Assembly: GCA_028671895.1 (NCBI GenBank)
Contig: CM053802.1
Location: 19,723,631 to 19,787,630 of the forward strand
Direction of reading: 5' to 3'
Length of the DNA stretch: 64,000 nucleotides
Origin: Oenanthe sinensis
Taxonomy: Eukaryota > Streptophyta > Magnoliopsida > Apiales > Apiaceae
The notes beneath the pieces were generated by a model. The model saw only the letters and a program-made list of their open reading frames with translations, made no database searches and was not told the DNA's origin. Position numbers and translations under genes: made by a program. This document shows positions 10,376 to 23,000 of this stretch, in pieces (position 1 is the first letter of the stretch; each line of letters begins with the position of its first letter).

Positions 10376-12550
10376 ATGAAGTTCTCAAATGGGGTGTCAG
10401 CTGTAGCAGCTAATCCGGTGAGAACATCGGAGGAGAGAGTTTATGAAGTGGTACTTAAACAGGCAGCTTTGGTCTAGGGAAGAGAAAAGATTACTCTGAT
10501 AACTGAACATCCAGCTTCAACATTATTTGATACATTTAAGAATTATGATACTGGTATGAAGAGCTGGAATTTTCTGAATGAGGCTTATAATCATTGCGGT
10601 GAGGTTTGTGCAGAATATGCCAAGACATTTTACTCGGGTATGTTCCCAGTGGCGGACCTACCCTATGGCCAGGGTAGGTCTTGGCCCTCCCTGAGATTTT
10701 TAAATTAATGTAGTAACTTCAGTTTTTCAGTATATATTTTAAGTTGGTCCGGTGGTTTTGCAAGGTTTTTCATACATATACAGATATTTGGGTGAAATGC
10801 AAGTTTCCAAACACATCGTCAAAATATTATAATTGAATTTTCCTCCCGGATTAAAGACTAGCTATGACATTTTTTTTATTCAGAAGTTATGTTTGGCCCT
10901 CCCTGGAATTTGAGTCTAGGTCCGCCACTGTATGTTCCATCGCCACTTTTTTCCCTGGTCTCCTTTTCTTGATCGATATTTAGAAGATTTATTGTCAATT
11001 TTTCCAAAGTCTTAAGTGTTAGGAGGGCTTGATATTAAATTATAAATAGGCTTTTGCTCAAATGAAAACCAATTATAAAATGGTGATTTGTGTAGTTAAA
11101 ATTGTTGATCTGGATGCGAATCACTACTAACAATCTGAATGCGAACCACTTACGGTCAAACCAATCACCAATTTTCGTTTCAAGTGGCTGTTGTTAAAGC
11201 AAGACTATATATCATGCTTATCAGCTTATGTGTGTTACACAGGCTTGAGGAGCTCCGAGATCATGTTAAGTTAACAACTCTACCAAAACCTAACGCGTCA
11301 GTAGGAGGGCTTACTATGCATATCATACTTTTGTGTTACTAATATTTAGTTCTTCTAGGGATAGACTATTTCTTCTTTTTAGAGCTGAATACAACTCAAA
11401 AGAAAGCTAAAAACATGATGTCGGTGAAATTTACAGGAACATTACTCATGACACCAGAGCGTCGCAGAACTGTTTGGGTTATATATGGTATGTCCAAGCA
11501 CAACTTAACTCAAATGTTTCTTTTAGTAACACTCATGTACATTTATGCTAGGAAATGAGACAATTGTTTAAGTGATGAATTGAACAATGTATATTTATAT
11601 TACAGTGTGGTGTAGAAGAACAGACGAGCTAGTAGATGGACCTATTGCTTCCCATATCACACCCAAGGCTCTTGACAGATGGGAGGAGAGGCTAAATGAT
11701 CTTTTTGATGGACAACCATACGATATGTATGATGCTGCACTTTATGATACTGTCTCAACATACCCTGTTGATATTCAGGTACATAACAGTTCCTGAACTA
11801 AATTCATGTTTTTTACGCAAACGCGGTGCTTGTTTCTTATTTGATTACTACCATCTTATCAGCCTTTCAAGGATATGATTGATGGAATGAGAATGGACTT
11901 GAAAAAGTCCCGATACCAAACATTTGATGAGCTCTACCTCTACTGCTACTATGTTGCTGGAACAGTTGGGCTAATGAGTGTTCCAGTTATGGGGATTGCA
12001 CCAGAATCAAAGTCTACAACAGAGAGTGTTTACGGTGCAGCTTTAGCACTTGGAATTGCCAATCAACTTACCAACATTCTACGCGATGTTGGAGAAGAGT
12101 AAGTTCATTTCTCACTCACAAAGTTGCAATCGTACAATTAAATTTTTTTGATATATCAAGACACTTACAGCTATTGAACTTTCAGTGCTAGGAGGGGTAG
12201 AATATATTTGCCTCAACAGGAGCTTGAGTTTGCTGGGATAACAACAGAATACATATTTAAAGGAAAGGTGACCCATGAGTGGCGTAGTTTCATGAAAGGA
12301 CAGATAAAGAGAGAGAATGTTCTTCTACCAAGCGGAGAGGGTTGTGGCAGAGCTGAGCTCAGCCAGTAGATGGCCAGTTTGGGCATCATTGTTATTGTAC
12401 AAACAAATATTGGATGCAATTGAAGCCAACGACTATGACAAATTTACCAAGAGAGCATATGTAGGCAAACCTAAGAAACTAGTTTCTTTGCCTGTGGCTT
12501 ATGGTAGATCACTTTTTGCCCCTTCTAGTGTTTCAGTACATAGAAACTAG
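10376..12550 (+). pseudogene. Phytoene synthase pseudogene (intron-containing)
   Basis: Phytoene synthase condenses two geranylgeranyl diphosphates to phytoene in plastids, the entry step to carotenoids. Exon-like blocks are 10376-10637, 11437-11487, 11606-11778, 11863-12098 and 12186-12550, joined by good GT-AG sites. They encode EVCAEYAKTFYSG, then LLMTPERRRTVW, VWCRRTDELVDG (first Asp-rich motif), NILRDVGEDARRGR (second motif), and the C-terminal SSASRWPVWASLLLYK region. Disabling lesions: a TAG at 10475-10477 early in exon 1; loss of about 2 bases near 12316, where KRE shifts frame before MFFYQAE; and no transit peptide in frame. Introns are kept, so it arose by genomic duplication, not retroposition. 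A 284-bp hAT MITE sits in intron 1. Confidence 0.9.
10647..10930. mobile_element. hAT-type MITE, 284 bp
   Basis: Terminal inverted repeats CAGTGGCGGACCTA at the left and TAGGTCCGCCACTG at the right are nearly perfect. The flanks carry the 8-bp duplication TATGTTCC (10639-10646 and 10931-10938), as expected for hAT elements. A GGTAGGTC/TTGGCCCTCCCTG subterminal motif is shared by both ends. It lies immediately after the exon 1 splice donor of the phytoene synthase pseudogene, leaving the donor GTATGT intact. Confidence 0.95.
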
Positions 12551-14038
12551 ATACAGATAGTCAAGAATTTTGTTAATTTTATTAGCTCACTGCTATAGAT
12601 TATTTATGAGGTTTCTATATATTTAAATATATGCAATGAATATGTCGCATCTCCCAATAATGGGTGATTTAGTAACTTAGAAACCAGAGCACATGAGCAC
12701 TTCTGTTAGGGATATTATTCAGAAATTTCAATTGGAAACAATAACAATAAACAGGAGATGCCCTGCCTTTGTGATTATGGGTTGATACAGGAGATGTTTG
12801 AAGAGTGTGATTATTAATTAGGCCGTTGTGGTTGACCACCTCCCTAAAAACAGATGCCTTGCCTTCGTAATATTGTGCAGAGTTGTCATAGTCTTATTGT
12901 TTGTGTTCTTCTTGAACTAACCATTGACGTCAGTCTAGAATTTCCGCATCAGGTATTTCTGAGATCCCTGAGTGGTCATCGTAAGATAGAACATGGGCTA
13001 TTGAATATACAGTATAGAGGCACCAGAATTTTTGAAATAATTTTACGTGACTGCCTTAACTATAAGCTGCCTTACCTATAAATCAGCAACAAAAACCGAA
13101 GTAAGTTGTTTAAGGATATAAACAAACTTTCAACAGAGCATGTAATATAACTACAGGAACACTAGAATTTACCTTGAACAAGGTTGGATATAACATCCTG
13201 CTTGGGGGCTTACTATGCTTCTCTTTTTCACTTTCATCAATGTCTTCCGCATCAGCATCTTCAAATTCACTACCCATTTTATAATCGTTGTGGTGTCATC
13301 ATCATCACATTCTTCATCCTCTTGAGAAGAAGCCACTACAAACTCTGTTGCTAGCAATAATAAAGATAATGTCCCAATAAAATTTCAAGAAAGTGGCTGC
13401 AGTAAACTTGTTTTTACTTGTTAATTCTGGTCATTATGGCTTTTACCCTTTTATTCACAAGTTGCATCACATGTCCTGGTCATATATTCTCCGAAGATTA
13501 CTTGTAAATCTGAAGAGCTGAGGCTTTTATTCATATGTTTACTTTGGTGCTTGTGGAATAGGTCCTTTGAACTTTCTGTTTATTCAAGATTAGGACTTTA
13601 GTACTGAGTAAATTTTAATGACTCTGAAAAAACGCTTAGAGATTTCATATCTTGCAAATTTTTAATAATTGAAAAAAGAGCCGATGAGGAGAAATTTAAT
13701 GAATGGAATTGTTGCTGATGAGTTTTATCCACTGCATTCTGTGAAACTGTTACACATTGACATATCTTTTTAATACACCTATAAATCATAAGTTGCTTGT
13801 TTATTGTTAATTTCTTGATATCATAGAAATCAAAGAGTAGGTGCACACAGAAGAATGTTGATATCTTGACAATATAGCACCTAGATATTATATGCATACC
13901 GATAACATATTACTCACATTAGCTTCCTCAAATGGATTGCTTATTTACCTCTAAAACACGGGGTAAGATGTTTCGACATATTGACCAAAACAACACAACT
14001 TCAATTAAGCTGATTTACATACAAACCCACGGTCTGTC
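12551..14038. other. Intergenic, with one acidic exon-like segment
   Basis: No complete gene seen. On the minus strand about 13345-13170 there is an acidic, exon-like stretch (SSQEDEECDDDD in one frame, FEDADAEDIDESEKEKHSK in another) ending at a GTAAAT donor-like site. The frame change suggests a decayed exon of unknown origin. The rest looks non-coding. Confidence 0.35.
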
Positions 14039-15713
14039 TTAAGCAACACTGAAAGAACTTGTAGCGTTCTCCACGAATTTCTTTGCTCCTTTAAACCATC
14101 TCTTGTCTCCGGCTTGAGCCTTGCATATATAAAGCTTACCATCTGAAACCGTGGCTGTGATAAGTTGGTGTTTGCCCCCTTCATCTCCATCTGCAGTTCT
14201 TGTCAATACAGACAAGCTGTAGTACTGCTTCCCACCGACCACTGGAGTTGCGGTCTCCAATATATTTGCTGTTGCCACAGCATCTTGTTCAAAGCCACCC
14301 TGAAATTTCCATATGTAAGTATTCACATTGATTGAATATGTGCCTTACTAACTGAATTTGCAGGTATATTTGTTGCGTTTATCGGAATTATTGTAGTGGT
14401 CCAGCCTTATTGCTTGAAACACATAGCAGCCACATGAAAAATATTTTAGCATCAAGCAATTCTTTTTCTCATTATTCGAAGACCTACTTGATAAAGTACT
14501 TATAAGTAACTAATTGACAGTAGTTTTTCTTCCATGTTCTGAACGGCAAAAGAACCTCCTTTTAGTCTTTTACTTGGCAAAAAACAAAAAAGACAGCCTT
14601 CTTTATAAAAAAAATTTGGGTAAATATTTAGTATATACATTTATTGTAAATGTTATTGTATTTAGATAAAGTTTTATGTGATTTAGCGCCCTATTGAGAA
14701 GTTAAAAGTAGAGGTTTGATGAATACCTCTGATGCAGTTTTGCCAAAGTAGGCTTGTTTTCCTAGCAAATAGTCCACCTGAAAACCAGACAATACCACAT
14801 TATACAATGGCTTTCATACGATATTTCAAAAAAAAATTGGTTCACCTAAGCATATGCAATATTTGAAATGAACAAGGGATGAAGAATTATTACCGTAGAT
14901 AAAAATTGTTCAGGGGAACCATAGTCGGTGATGGATTTCTTGTCGGTTGGGAGGACCATGACTGAAAGGTTGCTGGTGGTGTCGAAGTTGTCTTCAAATC
15001 TAAGAACCTGACCTGGGAACTCCACCTCCTTGCTTGGGTTCCATTTTGCAGGAATCAACAGTGTGAAATCTTTTCCAGTGTAAGGCATAAATTCCGTTGT
15101 CTTTGGCTTCCCGAAAACATTTGCTGCCATCCATGAATTATCAGTTTAGAGTTTCGAAGTTACTACTAGTCTAGAATACTAAAAAGGTTGGTACTAGGGG
15201 ATTCATTGATAGTCTGGTGCCTGGTGGCACGATGGTCAGAGCTCATGTGGTTCGAATCCTGGCCCTCCTTCCCCATATACCTAAATATTTAATGCAATGA
15301 AAAATGTGCAACACACTCAAAAGAATGGTCGACGCTACATACATTTTTGCTTCTTGTGATTAAAATTTAGCAAGAACCAATTACTGAAGCTGATAAGTGA
15401 TAACAGATTGGGAGCATAATGAAAACAATCGCATTTGTGTTTGTAAGAGAGTAGAACGATGAATAACAATACCAGATTCACCATAAGCTGCATCAGCAGG
15501 AGAAACCTTGGAGCTAACAGCTGCAGCACCAATGAGAACTGTGAGAGCCAACCTACGAGACACGATTGCACTGGCAGGATCATCCTCCTGAACAGACACC
15601 TGTTTCTGTGCACGGCAGACCACTTGGCTAGCCTTGATGGATTGTAATTGGCGTTGTGAAGGAGATGATCTCAGTAGTGCAGGGTGGTGCAAGAAACATG
15701 AAGTTGAAGCCAT
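14039..15713 (-). CDS. psbP: PsbP, photosystem II oxygen-evolving complex 23-kDa protein
   Basis: PsbP is an extrinsic lumenal subunit that stabilises the Mn-Ca cluster and its Ca and Cl ions. Four exons: 15713-15473, 15123-14894, 14777-14727 and 14299-14039, all GT-AG, giving 260 residues, normal for the precursor. Residues 1-75 form a two-part transit peptide: a Ser-rich stromal part, then a thylakoid signal with RR before a hydrophobic stretch (RRLALTVLIGAAAV) and an AxA-type cleavage site (PADA), typical of Tat import. The mature protein starts AYGESANVFGKPK. PTDKKSITDYGSPEQFL, DYLLGKQAYFGKTASE and the KQYYSLSVLTRTADGDEG region match the family. The ATG at 15713 begins the transit peptide; an upstream open frame lacks family similarity. 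No lesions seen. A tRNA-like SINE scrap lies in intron 1. Confidence 0.97.
15200..15290 (+). repeat. tRNA-like (SINE) remnant in PsbP intron 1
   Basis: A TGGCACGATGG segment resembling a pol III A box (about 15224) and a perfect B box GGTTCGAATCC (15249-15259) are only about 25 bp apart, too close for a real tRNA gene. This fits a degraded tRNA-derived SINE. No poly-A tail or target duplication was identified. Confidence 0.35.
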
Positions 15714-17058
15714 CTTTGTAATTACCAAATATATTATATGTGAGTTTATTATTATTTTTATTATTATGGAATGTGTAGTAAACAAAGTGGATGAGAGGAG
15801 AATTTCGTAGGATAGAAATGGTTGGTTTTGGATTAGAGGATTTTCAAGAAGTGGATGATCAGATTGTCTTTTGATTGATGGATAAGATTTTGGAGTTTCT
15901 GATTGGTGATGCACCGTCAGGCTGCCACTTCCTTTCCTTTCTAACCAGGTACAATTAGATCACTGGTTTCATTTTTCCTCTGTTGGTAATTTGTATAGTA
16001 ATTTGTAATGTCCAATGACTAATTAGCATCTTAAAAAAATTACTGTTGCAAGATGATTTCGCACCCACATACATATTTAAGTTTGATTTGCCGCAAAGAA
16101 AGAATATACCAAAGTGTTTGAACAAGAAATCAAGTTAAACTTCCAAAATAAAATGAATTCATCACTCAATTGACAAGGAAAAATTATAAATATAATTTAA
16201 ATTTTTACTTATTCGCAGCAGCCTATAGACAAATTAGCCATCCTCAATTGACAAGGAAAAATTATAAATATAATTTAAAGCACTTAATAAATAAACATAA
16301 TTTAGTGCTACTGCATACAAAGATGTTAAATTTAGAAAGTTTAGTCTGATAACAGCGGCCACAATTGAAAGGTAGGGTATGAGATTCTCAACATGATATC
16401 TGAATAGTTCAGGACCAAAATTCCCTACCTACAATCCAAAGTCTGTCCGATACTTAAAACAGTAATAAAAAAAAATTGCTACCATACAGAAGAACATGGT
16501 AAAAGAACAAAAAATACACCTAAAAACAGGTCTAAATCAGCTGGAGTACTACTAAAAGATGATTACTTGCACAGAGTAAACTTTTACCTTTAAAACTCAG
16601 GAATGTGAGTTACTCTTGCAAAACCACGACAGCTTCTCCAAGAAGCACTGGAGGTAATCTAACTAAAACGAAAAACAGCAATATAAAATGTGACAGCTTA
16701 TTCAACCATCACTTTCCAGGATATTTGACCTCTATAATATAGCTTCCGTTCGGAGCTACAATAGAGGGTGAAATGCGCCAATATGATAATATTTGACATT
16801 TACTAATCCCCCTTGACAGAATTTGTAACACAAAATACTAAGTTTTGTAGCATTACAAGTATGTTATCAGGTAATGCAGCTAAAAAGTTGATTGAGAAAG
16901 ATAAAGAGAGATAACATGATAGTCCCTAATGTATATACATGCAAGATATATAATATCTAAGAGAGAGACTGTTATAGCGATCCACTTGTGAGCTATGGAC
17001 ACACGGAGAAACCCTTCTTTTAGATTCCAATCGCCGCACATCAGTTTTTCCAGAATAG
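15714..17058. other. Intergenic between PsbP (5' side) and PAT1 (3' side)
   Basis: Contains the PsbP promoter side, with no TATA box I can place with confidence. A direct repeat of about 37 bp beginning CTCAATTGACAAGG occurs at 16165-16201 and 16253-16289. The region nearest 17058 is probably PAT1 3' untranslated sequence. No gene seen. Confidence 0.5.
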
Positions 17059-20000
17059 CTAACCCCTGACAAATTCTGGAGTAACATGACCGCTGCTCCC
17101 ATTATGAGGACTAATTCCACTTACTGGCATGGACTGCTTAGCAAAATCTAGTAGTAACTTCCTCTGACGATCATTTGTGTGAGGTAGGCTAGCACGTAGA
17201 ACTTCTACAGGCATTTCTCTGTTTATAGCTCTTGCTGCTGCTGCATTAATGATATCAGGGCTAGGTTGGGGATTTTGTGCATATATTAACTGCATTATGT
17301 GGTCATATTTACCCAGGCAATACTTAGTAAGAAGACTGAAAAAGGCATCAAATGAAGCCTGCCAGAGGACAGCATTCGGCGGAACACGGTTGCTAGAGGT
17401 TTGTGGATTGGTTAACAGCTGTGTGGCCCTCTCTAAGACACGTATTAGCATAACAGATGCTCCATCTCCAGCAGAACTACCAAGTGGACGAAGGGGTGGC
17501 TGCTCTGTGGAACAAACCACTGCGGCAATGCATGCACTCAGAGAATTAAGGTCCATGCCACTAACACATTCAGTAACCATCTTTGCAAGATTAGTGATAG
17601 TTTCGGCTGCTTCTGGATCAGAAGGCAGGCCACCAAATAAAAACCTTAAGTGGCGGAAGATGGTCATGCAAACTAATCGAGCCAGCTCACCACCAGGAAA
17701 AAGCAGCTGAAGGTATTTTGTAATAAACTTTCGGCCTTTTGGAAGGGAAACCAGCCATAGGAACACCATGTCATTCTTGGGACTTAGCCCAACTGATGTT
17801 CCACTTCTCCCAAGTGGGTCAGCAAGCTGAACTGATGCTGCTAAGCCTTCTAACAGGATCTGTCGCCTCCGCTTCAGCTGAGTCCCACCATCTTGAGGCT
17901 GACTAAATTGCAAAAACCTATCGATGTCCTCTACATCAAGGAGGACGCGAAGGCCATCCTCAATTGTTATTCTCGCAGCCAGCATGGGCTCCTGTTCCAA
18001 GGGCCTCTCAGACATTTTCTGTTCAGCACTACCCTCACCAGAAGCAGAGGAAGGAGGGTCGACTTCAAGAAGAGGAGGAGGCCTACGAATAGAGGAGAAT
18101 GAAGCATTTCCATGAGAATCAACCTGGAGATAAGGCTGGGAGTCTGAATTTTTACGTGATCGAGAAGAGGGCTCCTTTAGATGAGCTGGGCAGAAGCGAA
18201 GTTTTGACCTGGATTCAGTAGATTTTTTGGCAAGACTAGCTTGGTGGTAATAATCATCTATATAAGGGTCACCACTTTGTGTTGCAGCATGCTGTATTTT
18301 AAGAATACTTTCTATTTCATCCGCGGTCATATATTTGGATCTAAATTGTGACCGATTATAATCACTTTGCTGGCTAGCATCCGAACTTTGTTGAGATAAC
18401 CACGCATGTTTACCTCTTTGTGATACCTTAGGTCGTTGATCCCTCATATCAGCTGATTTATGTTTTCTCAGATGTGATGGTGGGGATGGAAGGGCATTAT
18501 AAAACTGGGACTGCAGAGATGAATAATGTGATAATGATGGTTGAATTGGAAGATGGAGCCTATGGTGTTGCAATTGATGCTGTTGTGACAATAAATGCGG
18601 GGAAACCAAATTATTTTGATGCGGTAATTGCTGTTGCAGAATGTTATTCAAGACACTAGACTGATCCCCAAGAAGTAACCCTGAATGGTTGTTCCAATGA
18701 TTTTGTGACCCACTACCAAGAGAAATACCAGGTGAGACTAAATGAGAGATATTTCCACTACAACGGTACCCAGGAGGCATGCTGGCCATACGAATATTGG
18801 AGTTAGACAAAGGAGAGAGGTTTGGTGCAAAGGGTAACTGAGGCCCACTACCCAGAGATGACAGATGCAGGTGTCGTGAATGGTGGTGAGGTGAAGACAG
18901 TTGAGATATGGCACCTGGAGGAGGGTATGAAGTAAAAGCTGACCTTGGTTCTAAATTAGTTTCACTAGGAAATTGTTGCTGTAGCGGGTATGAAGATGTT
19001 CTGTATATAGGTTTTGACTCTGGAACACGGACAGAAGAGATATGTGGTTGGGAAGACCATCGTTTGCTTTCCTGACAGCTCTCTGTGTCAGATATATGCT
19101 GATCTAACCACTCAGGAAAATCCAAATCCTGTGACCATTCTGCAGCAGAAGAACCTGCAAACGAGTCTGGCACTCGGTATTTTAGAATTAAATAAGTAGC
19201 ATAAAAAAAGGCAAATTACTACGAAACAGAAAGGTATGTGTATATGTAACATGAAATGATGTCTAAACAAGTTATTCAAACTAATGAAAGGCAAACTCAA
19301 ATTCAGTAATGAGATGCAACACATTTGCAAGCATTTTACGTCAAAAATTGGCTAGGTCACCAATCAATTCATAAACATCTCTACTATATTGTGCTATCTG
19401 ATCTTAAATTTTTCAAGCTATCTTATGATTTGTACCTAATGTTATGCAAAAATGACGACAACCATACTACATAGAACCTTTGTTCACCATTCAAGATAGG
19501 TATCTTTGACCTGGACACCTAACAAGAATTTGCATATACATATTGCCCACTGGCATATTTAACTAAAAACAAAAGTGAGTAAAAGGGGGGAAATCTAAAA
19601 GAGGATGTACAAAGAATGAAACGAGCACTAAGCAATAATTCCAAAAGTGAAAAAAAAACCCTACACATTGAAGGGAAAAGCTGCAACTGAACAAGCAATA
19701 TAAAAGATGTTAACTAATTAAAATATAATGTTCAGTACAAAAGATGTCAACTAAAATACAATATCCAAAACTGAAAGTAAAATTATATATTCTGAGTTAG
19801 CAAGAAATATAAAAGATATTGAACAGAGAAAAAAAGAGTAAACTATTCACTAACTTTCCCTTGAAAAAGAACCAGATCCGCGATCACCAATAACTCCAGG
19901 ATGTCTTGGTCCAGTGACAACTCTGTTTATCTGTAAAAAAAGAAATCTTGTTATTGGAATTATAGAAGAAGATAATAAATATGAGAAGTTCATGAAAGTT

Positions 20001-23000
20001 GTGGAAAAGTGATACATGCTAAATTTACCCATATTGTGTATCATTGTTTACCTTAATAGTCTATCATTTGTGATGTATTAGTTCTTCATTAATTTATTAG
20101 TAGTTGTTTAACTTGGATGGAAAGTATTAATTTTTCTACGTTCATGGGACAATATAAGGAGAGCAAGGAGTTAAGATGAAAGAGAGAAACAGAATTTTTC
20201 AAAGAGCTTGAGCCTTGAACCTTAAATTCATGGGACAATATAAGGAGAGCAAGGAGCTAAGATGAAAGAGAGAAACAGAATTTTTCAAAGAGCTTGAGCC
20301 TTGAACCTTAAATTCAAGGAGTTGACAAGACCAGCAGATTTTTTTAAGGGCTTGAACCTGAAATTCAAGGGCCTTGACAGAATCAGCACAAATTCAAGGG
20401 TTTGAAGCTGATGTTCAAGGCCTTGAACTCGACGAAAATTCCAATTTTAGAACTTTCTTATTTAGTTATAATGCTCTTTTCCTATACCTTTCCAATAAAG
20501 GTTGGTTACATTTTTTTATGTTATTTGTACCAGTAACCGGTTTATGGATGAGTGCTCTTGGAGTAGTTGCTATGACCCTAAACCTCCATACGGCCATGCC
20601 TACGACTTCGTTTCTCAGAAAATTCACGCGGCAGAAGATCCTGAATTTGAGACTTTCTACACCAAAAATATTCTCTTACACGAAGTTATTCGTGATTGGA
20701 TGGTGGCTCAAGATCAGTCTCATGAAAATCTTATATTCTCTGAGGTGGTTCTACCCCGTGGAAATGCTCTCCTAAAAGCCCATTCAATTATATAAACAAG
20801 ATTATTAGGGTTTTATATAGAGTTGTACTAATATATAGCCTTATTATATACATAGAGATAGAGTCAAGATGTGACATGGTTTCTTCTACTTGATCCTCAT
20901 TAGCAACCTCTATGACCTCAACTTGTTTAACCTCCATTGGATCTTCCTTAGCAACTCTAGTTGGGGTACCAGTTTTCCAATATGGCTTAGAAGATGACAC
21001 ACTAATTGTTTCCCCTCGAATGTCAAAACTATATGTTACCAATCTCCCAATGTTGTACCTTAAAATCAAATATCCAACCCTTCCCAAATAACAAATGAGC
21101 AACATCCATGCGCAAAACATACAATAAACACGTAGTGTGTAACGTTCAAAAGTAATCAGTACCCAACAAGGATGTGTAATTGTAATTGAAGAGTTAAGCC
21201 AAAGAACCTCGAGAATATGTGGAACAGTATGAAGTATGAAGTTGCAAGTTTAATATTTTCATGAGCAAGAGACACACATTCAAGTTCACAATCAGGATTA
21301 ATAGCAACTTTAACATGTTCCGTACCACAACAAACACATAAGTATAAAACTAACAAAGAGGCCTTGAATCATTTTGGCTAAGAAGTTCTGGAATAAAGAG
21401 ATCATAAAACCTTTCTTGTCTCTTCTTCTCAGGTCTTTTCTCCTCTTCTTTGGTCAAATCAATTTAACAATATAACATAACTTATATGTACTTGTCAACC
21501 AATATTTATCTTACACCTATCCAAGTTTTTTACAAGTGTATTGTTGAAAAAAAAAAGTAATTCTATACATATCTCTTTTTGTGGAAGTGGGTTGCCCGGG
21601 ATTCGAACCCAGAACACCTCTTTTCATAGGATTGACCGCCCTGAGGTTCTTGTTTGGAGTCATTTGTTTATCACAGAACAAGTCCCCCACAGTCACTGCC
21701 ATAGTTGACCCAGTATCAACCCTTTCTTCCATATCCTCGCTTTTATGGGCCTAATCACTCTCCTCGGGAGTTATCTCCTTGATTACACCCTCCTCGGCTT
21801 TATTTTTTGTTACCCAGACACTCATCCTGAGTAATCTCTTCCAGTTCAGGAGTGTCCAGATCTGGCACGGCGCAACCCCGCTTAGGTCAGAAGCCATCCT
21901 AGCCCTGGAGAATTGGGTCTTTTTTTATGTAATTAGTAGCTTTCTTTCTTTTTTTGTTATCATGTTGTATTGGTTTGGGGTTTCCATCTGTCTAGCGATT
22001 CACTGGACATTTTAAACTTTTCTCTCAACTTGTCAAGTTTGTACGTAGTGTGCTTTATCCAACTCGCGCATTATAGACTTCGTAGTAGTGCAACAACAGG
22101 GGGCCATCCGGATATCTTGAGATAGCCAGATTCATGAGAAGATCAGCATACTCCAAGGTGAGTAACAAATAGTCATTCCCAGCATTCGGGACACCTAATC
22201 TTAAAAGCCTAAGAATTTACATTCGTCCTCAAGAAAATAAATGTTATCTTTCACTCTATTAGTCTATTAACTTCAAATATTATGTGCCTAGACATGACTT
22301 AAACATGGCACATACAACAGCTAGAATTGAAGAAATCTGAGTGGGGCTGATTCCATGAGTGGGGCTGATTCCAGGGGCTGATATATAATTTTGGGAAAGT
22401 TGAAGGACAAATTGTAATTTTCTACCTGACCTATCAAAATCTAAGGTACAAGGGCTGTCCTAAAGTTTTTTGAAAGGCTTCTAAATCAGACTTATATTGG
22501 TATGTCAATGGAATAAGTTAATGTGTTGAGTTAATTCTTACTTTTTATTTGCTTATTAGATGAAATTAGTTTATAATTACACACCCACGAATTATTCCCC
22601 ACAATTCTAGACTGGAAGAAATAAAATACCTGAAATTTATATTATTCAGTCCTTTCATGTGAATATGACACTCTACTTACTTTATACTATACTATCTGTG
22701 CAATCCGAGGTTGCATTATGAAAAAAAGGGACCAACACAAAGAGATATCAAGATGTAGTTGGCAAAGAAATATTAAATAAACAGTGATCATTTGAAGGAA
22801 CATTACCATTAATCTTGAGCAAAAGATATTTGTAGAAGACACTCGAACGTGCAATCATGTTAAAGACTTAAAGTTAAGCCAAGCAAATACAAATTTATCA
22901 TATAAACTTAACTTCTTAAAGGAACAACTCTCTTCCCTTGAACTAATAGCAATTGGTTACTCTCACAACTATATTACATAGATACGGAATGAACACAAGG

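Noticed and set aside
15240..15275. Possible tRNA gene in PsbP intron 1
   Set aside because: Only about 25 bp separate the A-box-like and B-box-like parts, and no cloverleaf can be drawn; more likely a SINE relic.
17249..17710. 153-codon plus-strand frame
   Set aside because: It is the antisense shadow of the PAT1 last exon, which has clear family motifs.
20141..20312. Repeat array that could be mistaken for a CRISPR
   Set aside because: Only two adjacent 86-bp units without spacers, in a plant nuclear intron.
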